Assembly: GCA_945929765.1 (NCBI GenBank)
Contig: CAMEOL010000043.1
Span: 1-7,930 of the forward strand
Source of the DNA: an uncultured Gemella sp.
GTDB lineage: Bacteria > Bacillota > Bacilli > Staphylococcales > Gemellaceae
DNA length: 7,930 bases
Direction: 5' to 3'
The notes beneath the pieces are model-generated. The model saw nothing but the letters and a program-made list of their open reading frames with translations. It was not told the origin of the DNA and made no database searches. Positions 1 to 5,778 of the stretch are shown here, piece by piece. Both the position numbers and the translations under genes were made by a program. Positions within the stretch are counted from its first letter, which is position 1. Each line of letters starts with the position of its first letter.

Positions 1-3
1 TGA

Positions 4-1011
4 GTGTACATTTTTATTTTGTCCTTTTTGTATATTTTTATATTGACATTAACATGGGTTATGTGGGGCGTGTGGATAATAGTATTTATGATGCTGTTTA
101 TTCTTAACGAAATTTCAAGAAGATCGAAAGCATTAGGTTTTATCTTTTTTGTAATTTTTCCGATAGTATTATCTATGCTTTGGTTTACTGTTCTTAAAGG
201 AAAATCTTATACAGACTGGTTCCACGTGGCAAAAGTATATTCTGCCGTGGCAGGATGTATAGGTTTTTGGGCTATTAGATTTCTTGGAGGAACACGAAAA
301 GACGGAACTAAGTGGTATTTAAAAGATTATAAATGGGCATTATTGTTTCCGCCAGTAATTTTAGCTATAAACATTTTAGAAGCTTGTTTACGTGATATTG
401 AGGTAGGGAACACTTATAAAATATTAACGCAAGTTCAAGAACAAGGTGCGCCAGATACTGTTTTTAATTTAATGGGTGGAAGTTGGAATTATATGAATGC
501 GGCGGCAGGAATTCTCAATATAATTACAATAACAGGTTAGTTCGGTATCTGTATAAGAAAATCTACAGCAAAAGATAAAAGTCAGGACATGTTGTGGCCT
601 GATATGCTGTGGTTTTGGATTGTAGCGTATGATTTATGGAATTTTGCTTATACTTATAATTGTTTACCTCATCATTCTTGGTATTGTGGTTTTGCATTGT
701 TGTTAGCTCCGACACTTTGTTCGTTTACTGTAGGGAAAGGTGCGTGGTTACAACATCGTGCGCAGACATTAGCTATTTGGTGTATGTTTGCCCAAACGTT
801 CCCTAGATTCCAAGATAATAGTATGTTTAGAGTAGATACAACTTATGATCCTAAAATTTATTTTTGGGTAAGTTTTATTGCGTTAGCATTTAATATTGGA
901 GTTTTTGTTTATATGATATATAAAGTAATAAAAACAAAAAGAAATCCTTATACTGCCGAGTTGTTTACAGATTTGAAACAATATAGTGAAATTAAAAGTT
1001 TAGCTGCATAA
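4..1011 (+). pseudogene. DUF5692-like polytopic membrane protein, split by an in-frame TAG
   Basis: One reading frame runs from a GTG at 4 to the TAA at 1009-1011 and is broken only by TAG at 538-540, codon 179. The 16 codons between the stop and the next ATG (589) are open and in the same frame. Together the halves give about 335 residues with roughly eight or nine hydrophobic segments rich in Trp, Phe and Tyr. The first half holds NEISRRSK and the WFHVAKVYSAVAGCIGF stretch; the second begins with a Trp-rich MLWPDMLWFW stretch. I recognise this as like the DUF5692 membrane family (from memory), whose function is unknown. The context ITITG-stop-FGI suggests a lost Trp codon (TGG to TAG). The ATG at 589 has no well-spaced ribosome site, so a separate second protein is unlikely. 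The true start is uncertain: TGA at 1-3 lies in frame just upstream, GTG 4 or ATG 61 are candidates, and the upstream region is outside the window. A sequencing error or stop readthrough remains possible. Confidence 0.72.
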
Positions 1012-1040
1012 TTTGGTTGAGCGATATAAAAATAATATAA

Positions 1041-1167
1041 AAAACACGTGAAAATATAAAGTTTTATAATAACTAAGAGAATACAACATAATTATTAATT
1101 AGAATATATTGTTGTAAGTTACTTAGTGTATTATAAATTAAAGTTTATTTATATTTTTACGTGTTTT
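1041..1167. repeat. 127-bp imperfect palindrome between convergent genes
   Basis: Positions 1041-1060 pair with 1148-1167 over 20 bp with a single G-T wobble; the outer core is AAAACACGTG against TACGTGTTTT. Further in, 1063-1071 pair with 1129-1137 and 1072-1077 with 1122-1127, separated by a one-base bulge at 1128. Then 1082-1088 (TACAACA) pair with 1110-1116 (TGTTGTA), leaving an AT-rich apical loop at 1089-1109. It lies between the ends of two convergent genes, so it may act as a bidirectional terminator. It is much longer than usual intrinsic terminators and could instead be a small non-coding repeat element such as a MITE. No protein is encoded in 1012-1219. Confidence 0.7.
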
Positions 1168-1219
1168 AATATATATTATAGAAAGCCTGATTTTATATTT
1201 TCTTTTTAAGTAAGAGGTA

Positions 1220-2335
1220 TTATTCTATTTCGAACCATCCGACATTTTTTATGATTTCTTCTACTAGTTTTTTTGGTAAAGCAAGTTTTTCTACGTTTTT
1301 TAAGTTTAATTTTTTATTAACGGTATTTTCTTCGGCTGTAGCTACTTTTTCTAGCCAGTCAGGATCATTTACTAGTATACGCCCTAATGCGACAAAATCA
1401 CTCCCTCTTTTAATCGCTTCTACACATTCTTCGCTAGTTTTTAGCGTTCCAGCAACAATTGTTGGCACACGATTAGCTATATGTTTTGTTAATAAATCTA
1501 GGTATGTTTCGTTAGGGTGGTTAATTGGACAGTCTGTTAATGCTTTAGGGAGTGATATGTGTAAGTAATCTATATTTAGTTTAACTAACTCGTCAATTAG
1601 CTTGTAAGTATCTTCTATACGTAAAGCGTCTTTCATCGGTTCATCTGGAGATAATCGATAACCGATAATAAAGTCAGGTTTGTTGTATTTTTTTGTTATA
1701 GATTTTATTTCTTTAACTATTTCTAGTGGGAATTTAAGTCTATTTTCCAAAGTACCTCCCCATTTATCTTTTCTTTTATTAAAGTATGGAGAAGTGAAGT
1801 TTTGTATTAAAAATCCGTGTGCTCCGTGAATTTCTATCCCGTCAAAACCAGCCTTAATCATTCTTTCTGTTGTCTGTCCGAATTGTTTAATTATTGTTTC
1901 TATCTCTTCTTCTGTTAGTGCTCTAGTTTTACAACTAGCGGCAAACTCAGTATCTAAAGTTTCTATATTACTAGAACTTACGACGTCTGCATCCTTAATA
2001 AGATGTTGTAATGCTTTATTTCCTGCGTGATTTATTTGAACAATTGCTTTAGTGTTATGCTTTTTTATTTCTGTCGCTAATTTAGTTAGGCCAGGTAAAA
2101 ATTTATCGTCATAGGCAGAAAATTCATTCTCGAATCCTATTCCGTTATATGCAACATGAGTGCAACCGGTCACTAGCATTCCTAAATTTTTTGCTCGACG
2201 TGTATAAAAGGCGATTTCTTCATCAGAAACGCTATTATCATTGTTGCTCCCCCATGTAGTCATAGGAGCCATAACTATTCTATTATTTATTGTTACACCA
2301 TTTGGTAAAGTAAAAGGTTCTAAAAGTTTTTTCAT
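1220..2335 (-). CDS. NADH-dependent flavin oxidoreductase, Old Yellow Enzyme family (YqiG-like)
   Basis: This 371-residue protein has the full length of the FMN-binding TIM-barrel OYE family and is closest in style to B. subtilis YqiG-type enzymes. Such proteins use NAD(P)H to reduce activated C=C bonds; the natural substrate is unknown and the location is cytoplasmic. Visible motifs in order are NRIVMAPMTTW (18-28, FMN-side N-terminus), QINHAG (100-105), the catalytic HGAH (His170 and His173), SPYFNKRKDKWGG (182-194), GYRLSP with Arg227, and the FMN-phosphate segment ALGRILVNDPDW (316-327). The residue two after the second His is Phe175, where the family normally has the proton-donating Tyr. 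The start is set by ATG at 2333-2335 with AGGAGA (minus strand of 2343-2348) seven bases upstream. It is transcribed divergently from the amino-acid transporter and convergently with the disrupted membrane protein, so it is probably monocistronic. The family call is firm, the substrate is not. Confidence 0.93.
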   Translation of the reverse strand: MKKLLEPFTLPNGVTINNRIVMAPMTTWGSNNDNSVSDEEIAFYTRRAKNLGMLVTGCTHVAYNGIGFENEFSAYDDKFLPGLTKLATEIKKHNTKAIVQINHAGNKALQHLIKDADVVSSSNIETLDTEFAASCKTRALTEEEIETIIKQFGQTTERMIKAGFDGIEIHGAHGFLIQNFTSPYFNKRKDKWGGTLENRLKFPLEIVKEIKSITKKYNKPDFIIGYRLSPDEPMKDALRIEDTYKLIDELVKLNIDYLHISLPKALTDCPINHPNETYLDLLTKHIANRVPTIVAGTLKTSEECVEAIKRGSDFVALGRILVNDPDWLEKVATAEENTVNKKLNLKNVEKLALPKKLVEEIIKNVGWFEIE

Positions 2336-2370
2336 AAGTTTTTCTCCTGATAAAAGGTTTTCATAAGTAT

Positions 2371-2398
2371 ATTATATATTATTTTTTTATAATGTAAA
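2371..2398 (-). promoter_or_regulatory. Candidate sigma-A promoter for the flavin oxidoreductase
   Basis: Reading the minus strand, TTTACA (2393-2398) and a perfect TATAAT (2371-2376) are separated by 16 bp. Transcription would begin near 2364 and leave a leader of about 29 bases that contains the AGGAGA ribosome site. Spacing and position fit well, but chance matches are common in such AT-rich DNA. Confidence 0.6.
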
Positions 2399-2486
2399 AT
2401 AACCATTTAAGAAAAGATTTCCATATTTTGATTATTCTAGGATAGTATAGAAAAATAGTGATAAAATTTTAATTTAGTTGAATTAT

Positions 2487-2521
2487 CTTTATATAGTTTT
2501 TGGAAGAAACTTTATATAGTT
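2487..2521. repeat. 12-bp direct repeat CTTTATATAGTT, 23-bp period
   Basis: CTTTATATAGTT occurs exactly at 2487-2498 and again at 2510-2521, in the divergent intergenic region. The 23-bp period is close to two helical turns, as expected for paired regulator half-sites, but no known operator is matched and AT-rich DNA produces repeats by chance. Confidence 0.4.
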
Positions 2522-2529
2522 ATTTTAAT

Positions 2530-2595
2530 TAGTAGTAGACTATTATAATTAATTTCTTACTAATAATATGTTTTTTACTTTTTGAACTACTACTA
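2530..2595. repeat. Inverted repeat TAGTAGTAG / CTACTACTA
   Basis: TAGTAGTAG at 2530-2538 is perfectly complementary to CTACTACTA at 2587-2595, with a 48-base AT-rich interval. The arms are simple trinucleotide repeats, which lowers the significance. It may form a weak stem-loop upstream of the transporter promoter; no function can be assigned. Confidence 0.35.
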
Positions 2596-2639
2596 TTGTT
2601 TGAAAAATGTTATAAATAGCTTGTAATTAGGTTTTTTTG

Positions 2640-2668
2640 TTTACAAATATACAATAATATATTAAAAT
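2640..2668 (+). promoter_or_regulatory. Candidate promoter for the amino-acid transporter operon
   Basis: TTTACA (2640-2645) and TAAAAT (2663-2668) are separated by 17 bp, giving an expected start near 2675 and a leader of about 70 bases. A second perfect TATAAT at 2695-2700 lacks a reasonable -35 partner, so I prefer the upstream pair. The call is moderate because of the AT-rich background. Confidence 0.4.
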
Positions 2669-2746
2669 AAACGCAAGTTAATATTTGGTTTACCTATAAT
2701 TAAGTAATTTTCAAATTATAACAAAATTTTAAGAGAGGTGATGTAC

Positions 2747-4165
2747 ATGAAAAAAGGACGAGGTATAAAAAATGTATTTATAACTATATTTTCGTTGTTA
2801 TTATTTTTTCTTACAGCTAGTGGGTTGAAACCTATATCGGCTAACGAAAAAATAGTAATCGGTCTTGATCCAACTTTCGCACCGATAGGATACGTCGATG
2901 AAAACGGTAATTTTGCTGGTTTTGACATCGATCTTGCGAATGAGTTTGCTAAAAGAAAAGGTAAAGAAATTGAGTTTAGAGCGATAAATTGGGATACAAA
3001 AGAAGTAGAGTTAAATAATGGAAATTTAACTTTAGTATGGAATGGGTTAACTCATACTCCAGAACGAGCAGAAGCTATGGAATTATCTGATAAATATTTG
3101 GATGATAATTTAGTGATTGTATCATTAAAAGAAACACAGTATAACACCTTTGATGATATGAAAGGTAAGGTAGTAGCTGTTCAGGCTAATAGTAGTGCAG
3201 AAAAGATGGCTACGGATAGAAAGAGTAACTTTGGTGAAATAAAAGCTTATCCTGATTATAACCAAGCAATGTTAGCTTTAAAAAACAAAAATGTTGATGC
3301 GGTAATTATAGACGAAATAGTAGCTCGTTACATTAGTAAAAAAGAAAATATAAACATTTATGTTTCGAGTAATATATTAGAAGCGGCTGATTTTGCAGTA
3401 GCTGCAAAAAAAGGAAATACGGAGTTAATAAAAGAGATTAACGAGTTTCTAAAAGAAGCTAAAGAAGACGGTACTATCTCAAAATTAGAAGAAAAATGGT
3501 TGGGAGCTGATCCTAATACGGGAGAGAGCAAAGTAGGTACATTTTTAGGAATAATGGACGGAATATATAATACGCTTATAGTGTATGTTTTAACGGTAGC
3601 ATTTGCATTTCCGTTAGCAGTTGTTATATCGACTGTTTATTTGCGAAAAAATCCATTAATAAATAAAGTGATGTCAATTTATACGTGGATATTTAGAGGA
3701 AGCCCGCTAATGTTACAATTGTTCTTCTTTTACTACGGGTTGTTTCCTGTTTTAGGAATAAGTGTGTCAGCATTAACATGTGCTATAATTACATTTATTA
3801 TTAACTCCTTGGCATATTTAATAGAAATATTACGTGGTGGAATAGATAGTATAGATAGTGGACAATATGAAGCAAGCTATATTTTAGGATATACTCCGTG
3901 GCAAAGAGCAATATATATAATAATTCCACAAGCTATAAGAATTACGTTGCCAAGTTTAACTAATGAAGCAATAGCTTTAGTAAAAGATACATCGTTAATA
4001 AATGTTTTAGCGATAACAGAAATATTATTATTAACGAAACAAATAGCTAACAGAACAGCAAGTATTACACCTTATATTTATGCGTTCATTATATATCTAG
4101 CTTTAACAGCAATAATAGTATTTATCTTTAACGTTTTAGAGAAAAAATATGCTATAAAAAATTAG
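2747..4165 (+). CDS. Fused substrate-binding protein/permease of a polar amino-acid ABC importer
   Basis: This 472-residue protein joins an extracytoplasmic amino-acid-binding domain to a membrane permease, as in the GlnP-type importers of Gram-positive bacteria. A signal peptide (basic MKKGRGIK, hydrophobic 10-25) ends at a likely cleavage after ISA (Ala32). The binding domain spans about 35-253, with the FAPIGY and GFDIDLA stretches, NGLTHTPER where Arg107 should hold the substrate alpha-carboxylate, and Asp189 expected to contact the amino group. A linker near 254-264 leads to the permease (265-472), with about five hydrophobic helices and an EAA loop (375-395, EASYILGYTPWQ to PQA) that docks the ATPase. 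I place the start at ATG 2747, with AGAGGTG six bases upstream; the earlier GTG 2738 and ATG 2741 lie inside that ribosome site. The TAG stop runs into the next gene's TAGGAGGA site, suggesting coupled translation. Which amino acid it takes cannot be read from the sequence; glutamine, arginine, histidine or cystine are all possible. Confidence 0.93.
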   Translation: MKKGRGIKNVFITIFSLLLFFLTASGLKPISANEKIVIGLDPTFAPIGYVDENGNFAGFDIDLANEFAKRKGKEIEFRAINWDTKEVELNNGNLTLVWNGLTHTPERAEAMELSDKYLDDNLVIVSLKETQYNTFDDMKGKVVAVQANSSAEKMATDRKSNFGEIKAYPDYNQAMLALKNKNVDAVIIDEIVARYISKKENINIYVSSNILEAADFAVAAKKGNTELIKEINEFLKEAKEDGTISKLEEKWLGADPNTGESKVGTFLGIMDGIYNTLIVYVLTVAFAFPLAVVISTVYLRKNPLINKVMSIYTWIFRGSPLMLQLFFFYYGLFPVLGISVSALTCAIITFIINSLAYLIEILRGGIDSIDSGQYEASYILGYTPWQRAIYIIIPQAIRITLPSLTNEAIALVKDTSLINVLAITEILLLTKQIANRTASITPYIYAFIIYLALTAIIVFIFNVLEKKYAIKN

Positions 4166-4175
4166 GAGGAATGTT

Positions 4176-4910
4176 ATGTTAATTTTGAATAATGTTAGTA
4201 AATTAATTAATGGTAATAAAATTTTAAAAAATGTTTCTCTTAATATAAACGAAGGAGAAATTGTTGGTTTAATCGGTAAAAGTGGAAGTGGTAAATCAAC
4301 AATTTTGCGTTCGATAGCAGGTCTATCTGGAATAGATAGTGGAGAAATAATTTATAAAGATAATGTTATTAGTTCAAATAAAGATTTTGTAGTAAAAAAT
4401 GAAATAAGTAGTGAAATAGGGATGGTATTTCAACATTTTAACTTGTTTAATCATTGGAATGTGTTAGAGAATGTTTATAAAACATTGGTAATTGTAAAGA
4501 AAATATCAAAACAAGAAGCTATAGAAAAAGCAAAGAAATCACTAGAAAGTGTAGGTTTAGCGGGCTTTGAAGAAAGATCTTTAAGTAATTTATCTGGAGG
4601 TCAGAAACAAAGAGTAGCTATAGCACGAACTCTTGCTATGGACAATAAAGTTATTTTATTTGATGAGGCTACAAGTGCTTTAGATCCAGAAAGCAGTAAA
4701 GAAATTATGGCTCTTATGAGAAATTTAAAAGATGAGTTTAAAGTTACTATGATTATAGTATCTCATGAGCTTTCTTTTATCCGAGATGTTTGCAATAAAG
4801 TATACTTCATGGAAAGTGGAGAAATAGTAGAAAGTGGTAGTGCCTCTGAATTATTCTCTAATCCAAAAAATGCTAGAACTAAAGAGTTTTTAGTAGATTA
4901 TATAATTTAA
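4176..4910 (+). CDS. Polar amino-acid ABC transporter ATP-binding protein
   Basis: This 244-residue cytoplasmic ATPase has the usual length of the GlnQ/HisP family and powers the permease encoded ten bases upstream. All core motifs are intact: Walker A GKSGSGKST (34-42), Q-loop Gln86 in MVFQHFNLF, signature LSGGQ (139-143) followed by KQRVAIARTLA, Walker B VILFDE with Asp163 and Glu164, D-loop SALDPES, and switch His197. The aromatic A-loop residue that usually stacks on adenine seems replaced by Ile11, a minor departure by eye alignment. The start ATG 4176 has AGGAGGA (4164-4170) five bases upstream; the ATG at 4171 is out of frame and stops after three codons. With the preceding gene it makes a complete two-gene importer: two fused chains and two ATPases would form the complex. 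No lipoprotein-type separate binding protein is nearby, as expected for the fused design. Confidence 0.95.
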   Translation: MLILNNVSKLINGNKILKNVSLNINEGEIVGLIGKSGSGKSTILRSIAGLSGIDSGEIIYKDNVISSNKDFVVKNEISSEIGMVFQHFNLFNHWNVLENVYKTLVIVKKISKQEAIEKAKKSLESVGLAGFEERSLSNLSGGQKQRVAIARTLAMDNKVILFDEATSALDPESSKEIMALMRNLKDEFKVTMIIVSHELSFIRDVCNKVYFMESGEIVESGSASELFSNPKNARTKEFLVDYII

Positions 4911-4991
4911 CTTGATGATGTTAGTTATATATTGATAAAATGGTAAGTTTTAAACAAAGAATCTAGTTAACAAGTTTTATAATTCAAATGC

Positions 4992-5054
4992 GTGAAAATA
5001 TATGTGTCATCAGCTCTTTGTAGTCTATAATAGTTGGTGAGCATATGTTTTCAC
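4992..5054 (+). terminator. Long stem-loop downstream of the transporter operon
   Basis: GTGAAAATATATG (4992-5004) pairs with CATATGTTTTCAC (5042-5054) with one T-G wobble. The stem continues through T5005-G5041, T5007-A5040 and CATCA (5008-5012) with TGGTG (5035-5039), giving about 20 pairs and a 22-base loop. A T-rich but interrupted tract follows (CTTTGTTTTATATT). It lies 80 bases after the ATPase stop and well before the mscL promoter, so a terminator for the importer operon is the simplest reading. The weak T-tract and long loop leave room for a small RNA or repeat element. The remainder of 4911-5222 holds no gene. Confidence 0.45.
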
Positions 5055-5152
5055 CTTTGTTTTATATTGTAATTTTTAAATATTTATATATTATTTTGTG
5101 AATAGAAAAAAATAATATCGTGAGCAAATTAATAGATTATTTTTTTTATTTT

Positions 5153-5161
5153 TGTTATAAT
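5153..5161 (+). promoter_or_regulatory. Extended -10 promoter for mscL
   Basis: TGTTATAAT combines a TGn extension (5153-5155) with a perfect TATAAT (5156-5161). No good -35 hexamer is visible at 16-18 bp upstream, as is common for extended -10 promoters. Transcription would start near 5168, about 55 bases before the gene. Confidence 0.5.
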
Positions 5162-5222
5162 TTAATACGGTTTTAATACCATATTTAAAATTTATTTTTT
5201 ATTTATGAAAGGACATGTTATT

Positions 5223-5594
5223 ATGTTAAAAGAATTTAAAGAGTTTGCCTTAAAAGGTAATGTTCTAGATTTAGCTATCGGGGTTATCATCGGAGCTGCA
5301 TTTGGGAAAATTGTATCATCTTTAGTTGCTGATATAATTATGCCGATAATATTATTACTATTCCCTAACCAACCAGACTTCACTGCGTTAGTATGGAATG
5401 GAATCAAGTACGGAAGCTTTATCCAAACAGTATTTGATTTCTTAGTAGTAGCGATTTCTATCTTTATCTTTGTTAAAGCTATTAATACAGCTAAAAACAA
5501 AGCAATTAAATCAGAAGAAGTTGCTGAAGAAGCACCAGAAGTTGATGCTAAAGAAGAATTGCTTAAAGAAATTCGCGATTTATTAAAAAAATAA
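5223..5594 (+). CDS. mscL: Large-conductance mechanosensitive channel MscL
   Basis: This 123-residue inner-membrane protein is very like E. coli MscL: N-terminal amphipathic [13 protein letters not shown], pore helix [20 protein letters not shown] with Gly20 matching the gating Gly22 of E. coli, the conserved VADIIMP, a second helix starting at [14 protein letters not shown], and a C-terminal charged bundle ending KEIRDLLKK. It forms a homopentameric pore that opens under membrane tension and vents solutes during hypo-osmotic shock. The periplasmic loop between the helices is short, as in many Gram-positive forms. I choose ATG 5223 because GAAAGGA (5207-5213) is nine bases upstream and the protein then begins like its homologues; the in-frame ATG at 5205 would lie before that site and add six unlikely residues. 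It has its own promoter and a strong terminator, so it is monocistronic. Confidence 0.97.
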   Translation: MLKEFKEFALKGNVLDLAIGVIIGAAFGKIVSSLVADIIMPIILLLFPNQPDFTALVWNGIKYGSFIQTVFDFLVVAISIFIFVKAINTAKNKAIKSEEVAEEAPEVDAKEELLKEIRDLLKK

Positions 5595-5615
5595 TTAAAT
5601 AACTTTTTATAAATT

Positions 5616-5667
5616 AAATTCGTTTTTTGTTGTGATTATTTATCACAGTAATAAACGAATTTTTTTT
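5616..5667 (+). terminator. Intrinsic terminator after mscL
   Basis: AAATTCGTTT (5616-5625) pairs perfectly with AAACGAATTT (5653-5662), and an inner stem TGTGAT (5631-5636) pairs with ATCACA (5642-5647) around a five-base loop. Eight T residues at 5660-5667 overlap and follow the outer arm. It begins 21 bases after the mscL stop codon. An A-rich stretch before the left arm is short, so I call it mainly rightward-acting. Confidence 0.85.
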
Positions 5668-5715
5668 ATAATTATATTTATTTCATAGTATATTATATGT
5701 GGAATAGAGAGATTA

Positions 5716-5724
5716 TGATATAAT
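5716..5724 (+). promoter_or_regulatory. Extended -10 promoter for the EIIC-like/ldhD operon
   Basis: TGATATAAT holds a TGn extension and a perfect TATAAT (5719-5724). The bases 16-17 bp upstream (around 5696-5702) are a poor -35 match, so the extended -10 would carry the promoter. The expected start is near 5731, about 48 bases before the first gene. Confidence 0.6.
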
Positions 5725-5731
5725 TGGATAA

Positions 5732-5753
5732 TAGTATTTTTTTAAGAATACTA
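5732..5753. promoter_or_regulatory. Inverted repeat at the expected transcription start (operator candidate)
   Basis: TAGTATT (5732-5738) and AATACTA (5747-5753) are perfect 7-bp complements separated by eight bases, giving a 22-bp dyad. It begins within a base or two of the start predicted from the promoter at 5716-5724, a typical place for a repressor site; in RNA it would be a weak hairpin just before the AAAGGTAGG ribosome site. I cannot match it to a named regulator. Confidence 0.4.
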
Positions 5754-5778
5754 ATTATATAGAAAGGTAGGTTATTTT

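Larger units (their letters stand above)
2336..2746. other. Divergent intergenic region between oxidoreductase and transporter operon
   Basis: About 400 bases without a credible gene on either strand. The left end carries the leftward promoter and ribosome site of the oxidoreductase, and the right end the candidate rightward promoter and ribosome site of the transporter. Between them the DNA is almost pure AT, with a 12-bp direct repeat (2487-2521) and a 9-bp inverted repeat (2530-2595). I found no T-box, S-box or other recognisable riboswitch motif. Confidence 0.6.

Noticed and set aside
589..1011. A separate 140-residue protein starting at ATG 589
   Set aside because: It is in the same frame as the preceding segment with open codons between, and the AGGA before it is only one base from the ATG, too close for normal initiation. 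It is better seen as the C-terminal part of the disrupted gene.
2669..2746. Riboswitch or T-box leader for the amino-acid transporter
   Set aside because: The leader is only about 70 bases, has no T-box GGTGG-type motif and no terminator/antiterminator pair.
2716..2928. Antisense reading frame overlapping the start of the transporter gene
   Set aside because: It is opposite a clear coding region with a signal peptide, has no family resemblance and no ribosome site of note. The same applies to antisense frames at 5192-5500, 5772-6038 and 6237-6575 and to the plus-strand frame at 1251-1568 within the oxidoreductase gene.
5205..5222. Upstream ATG of mscL at 5205
   Set aside because: The AAAGGA ribosome site lies inside this extension, and homologues begin at the residues encoded from 5223.
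5630..5648. TTGTGA-N7-TCACAG, resembling a Rex (or CRP-like) operator upstream of the ldhD operon
   Set aside because: The spacer is seven rather than the six bases of the Rex consensus, the dyad is the inner stem of the mscL terminator, and it lies about 70 bases upstream of the -10. The terminator explains it fully, although redox control of ldhD would have been plausible.
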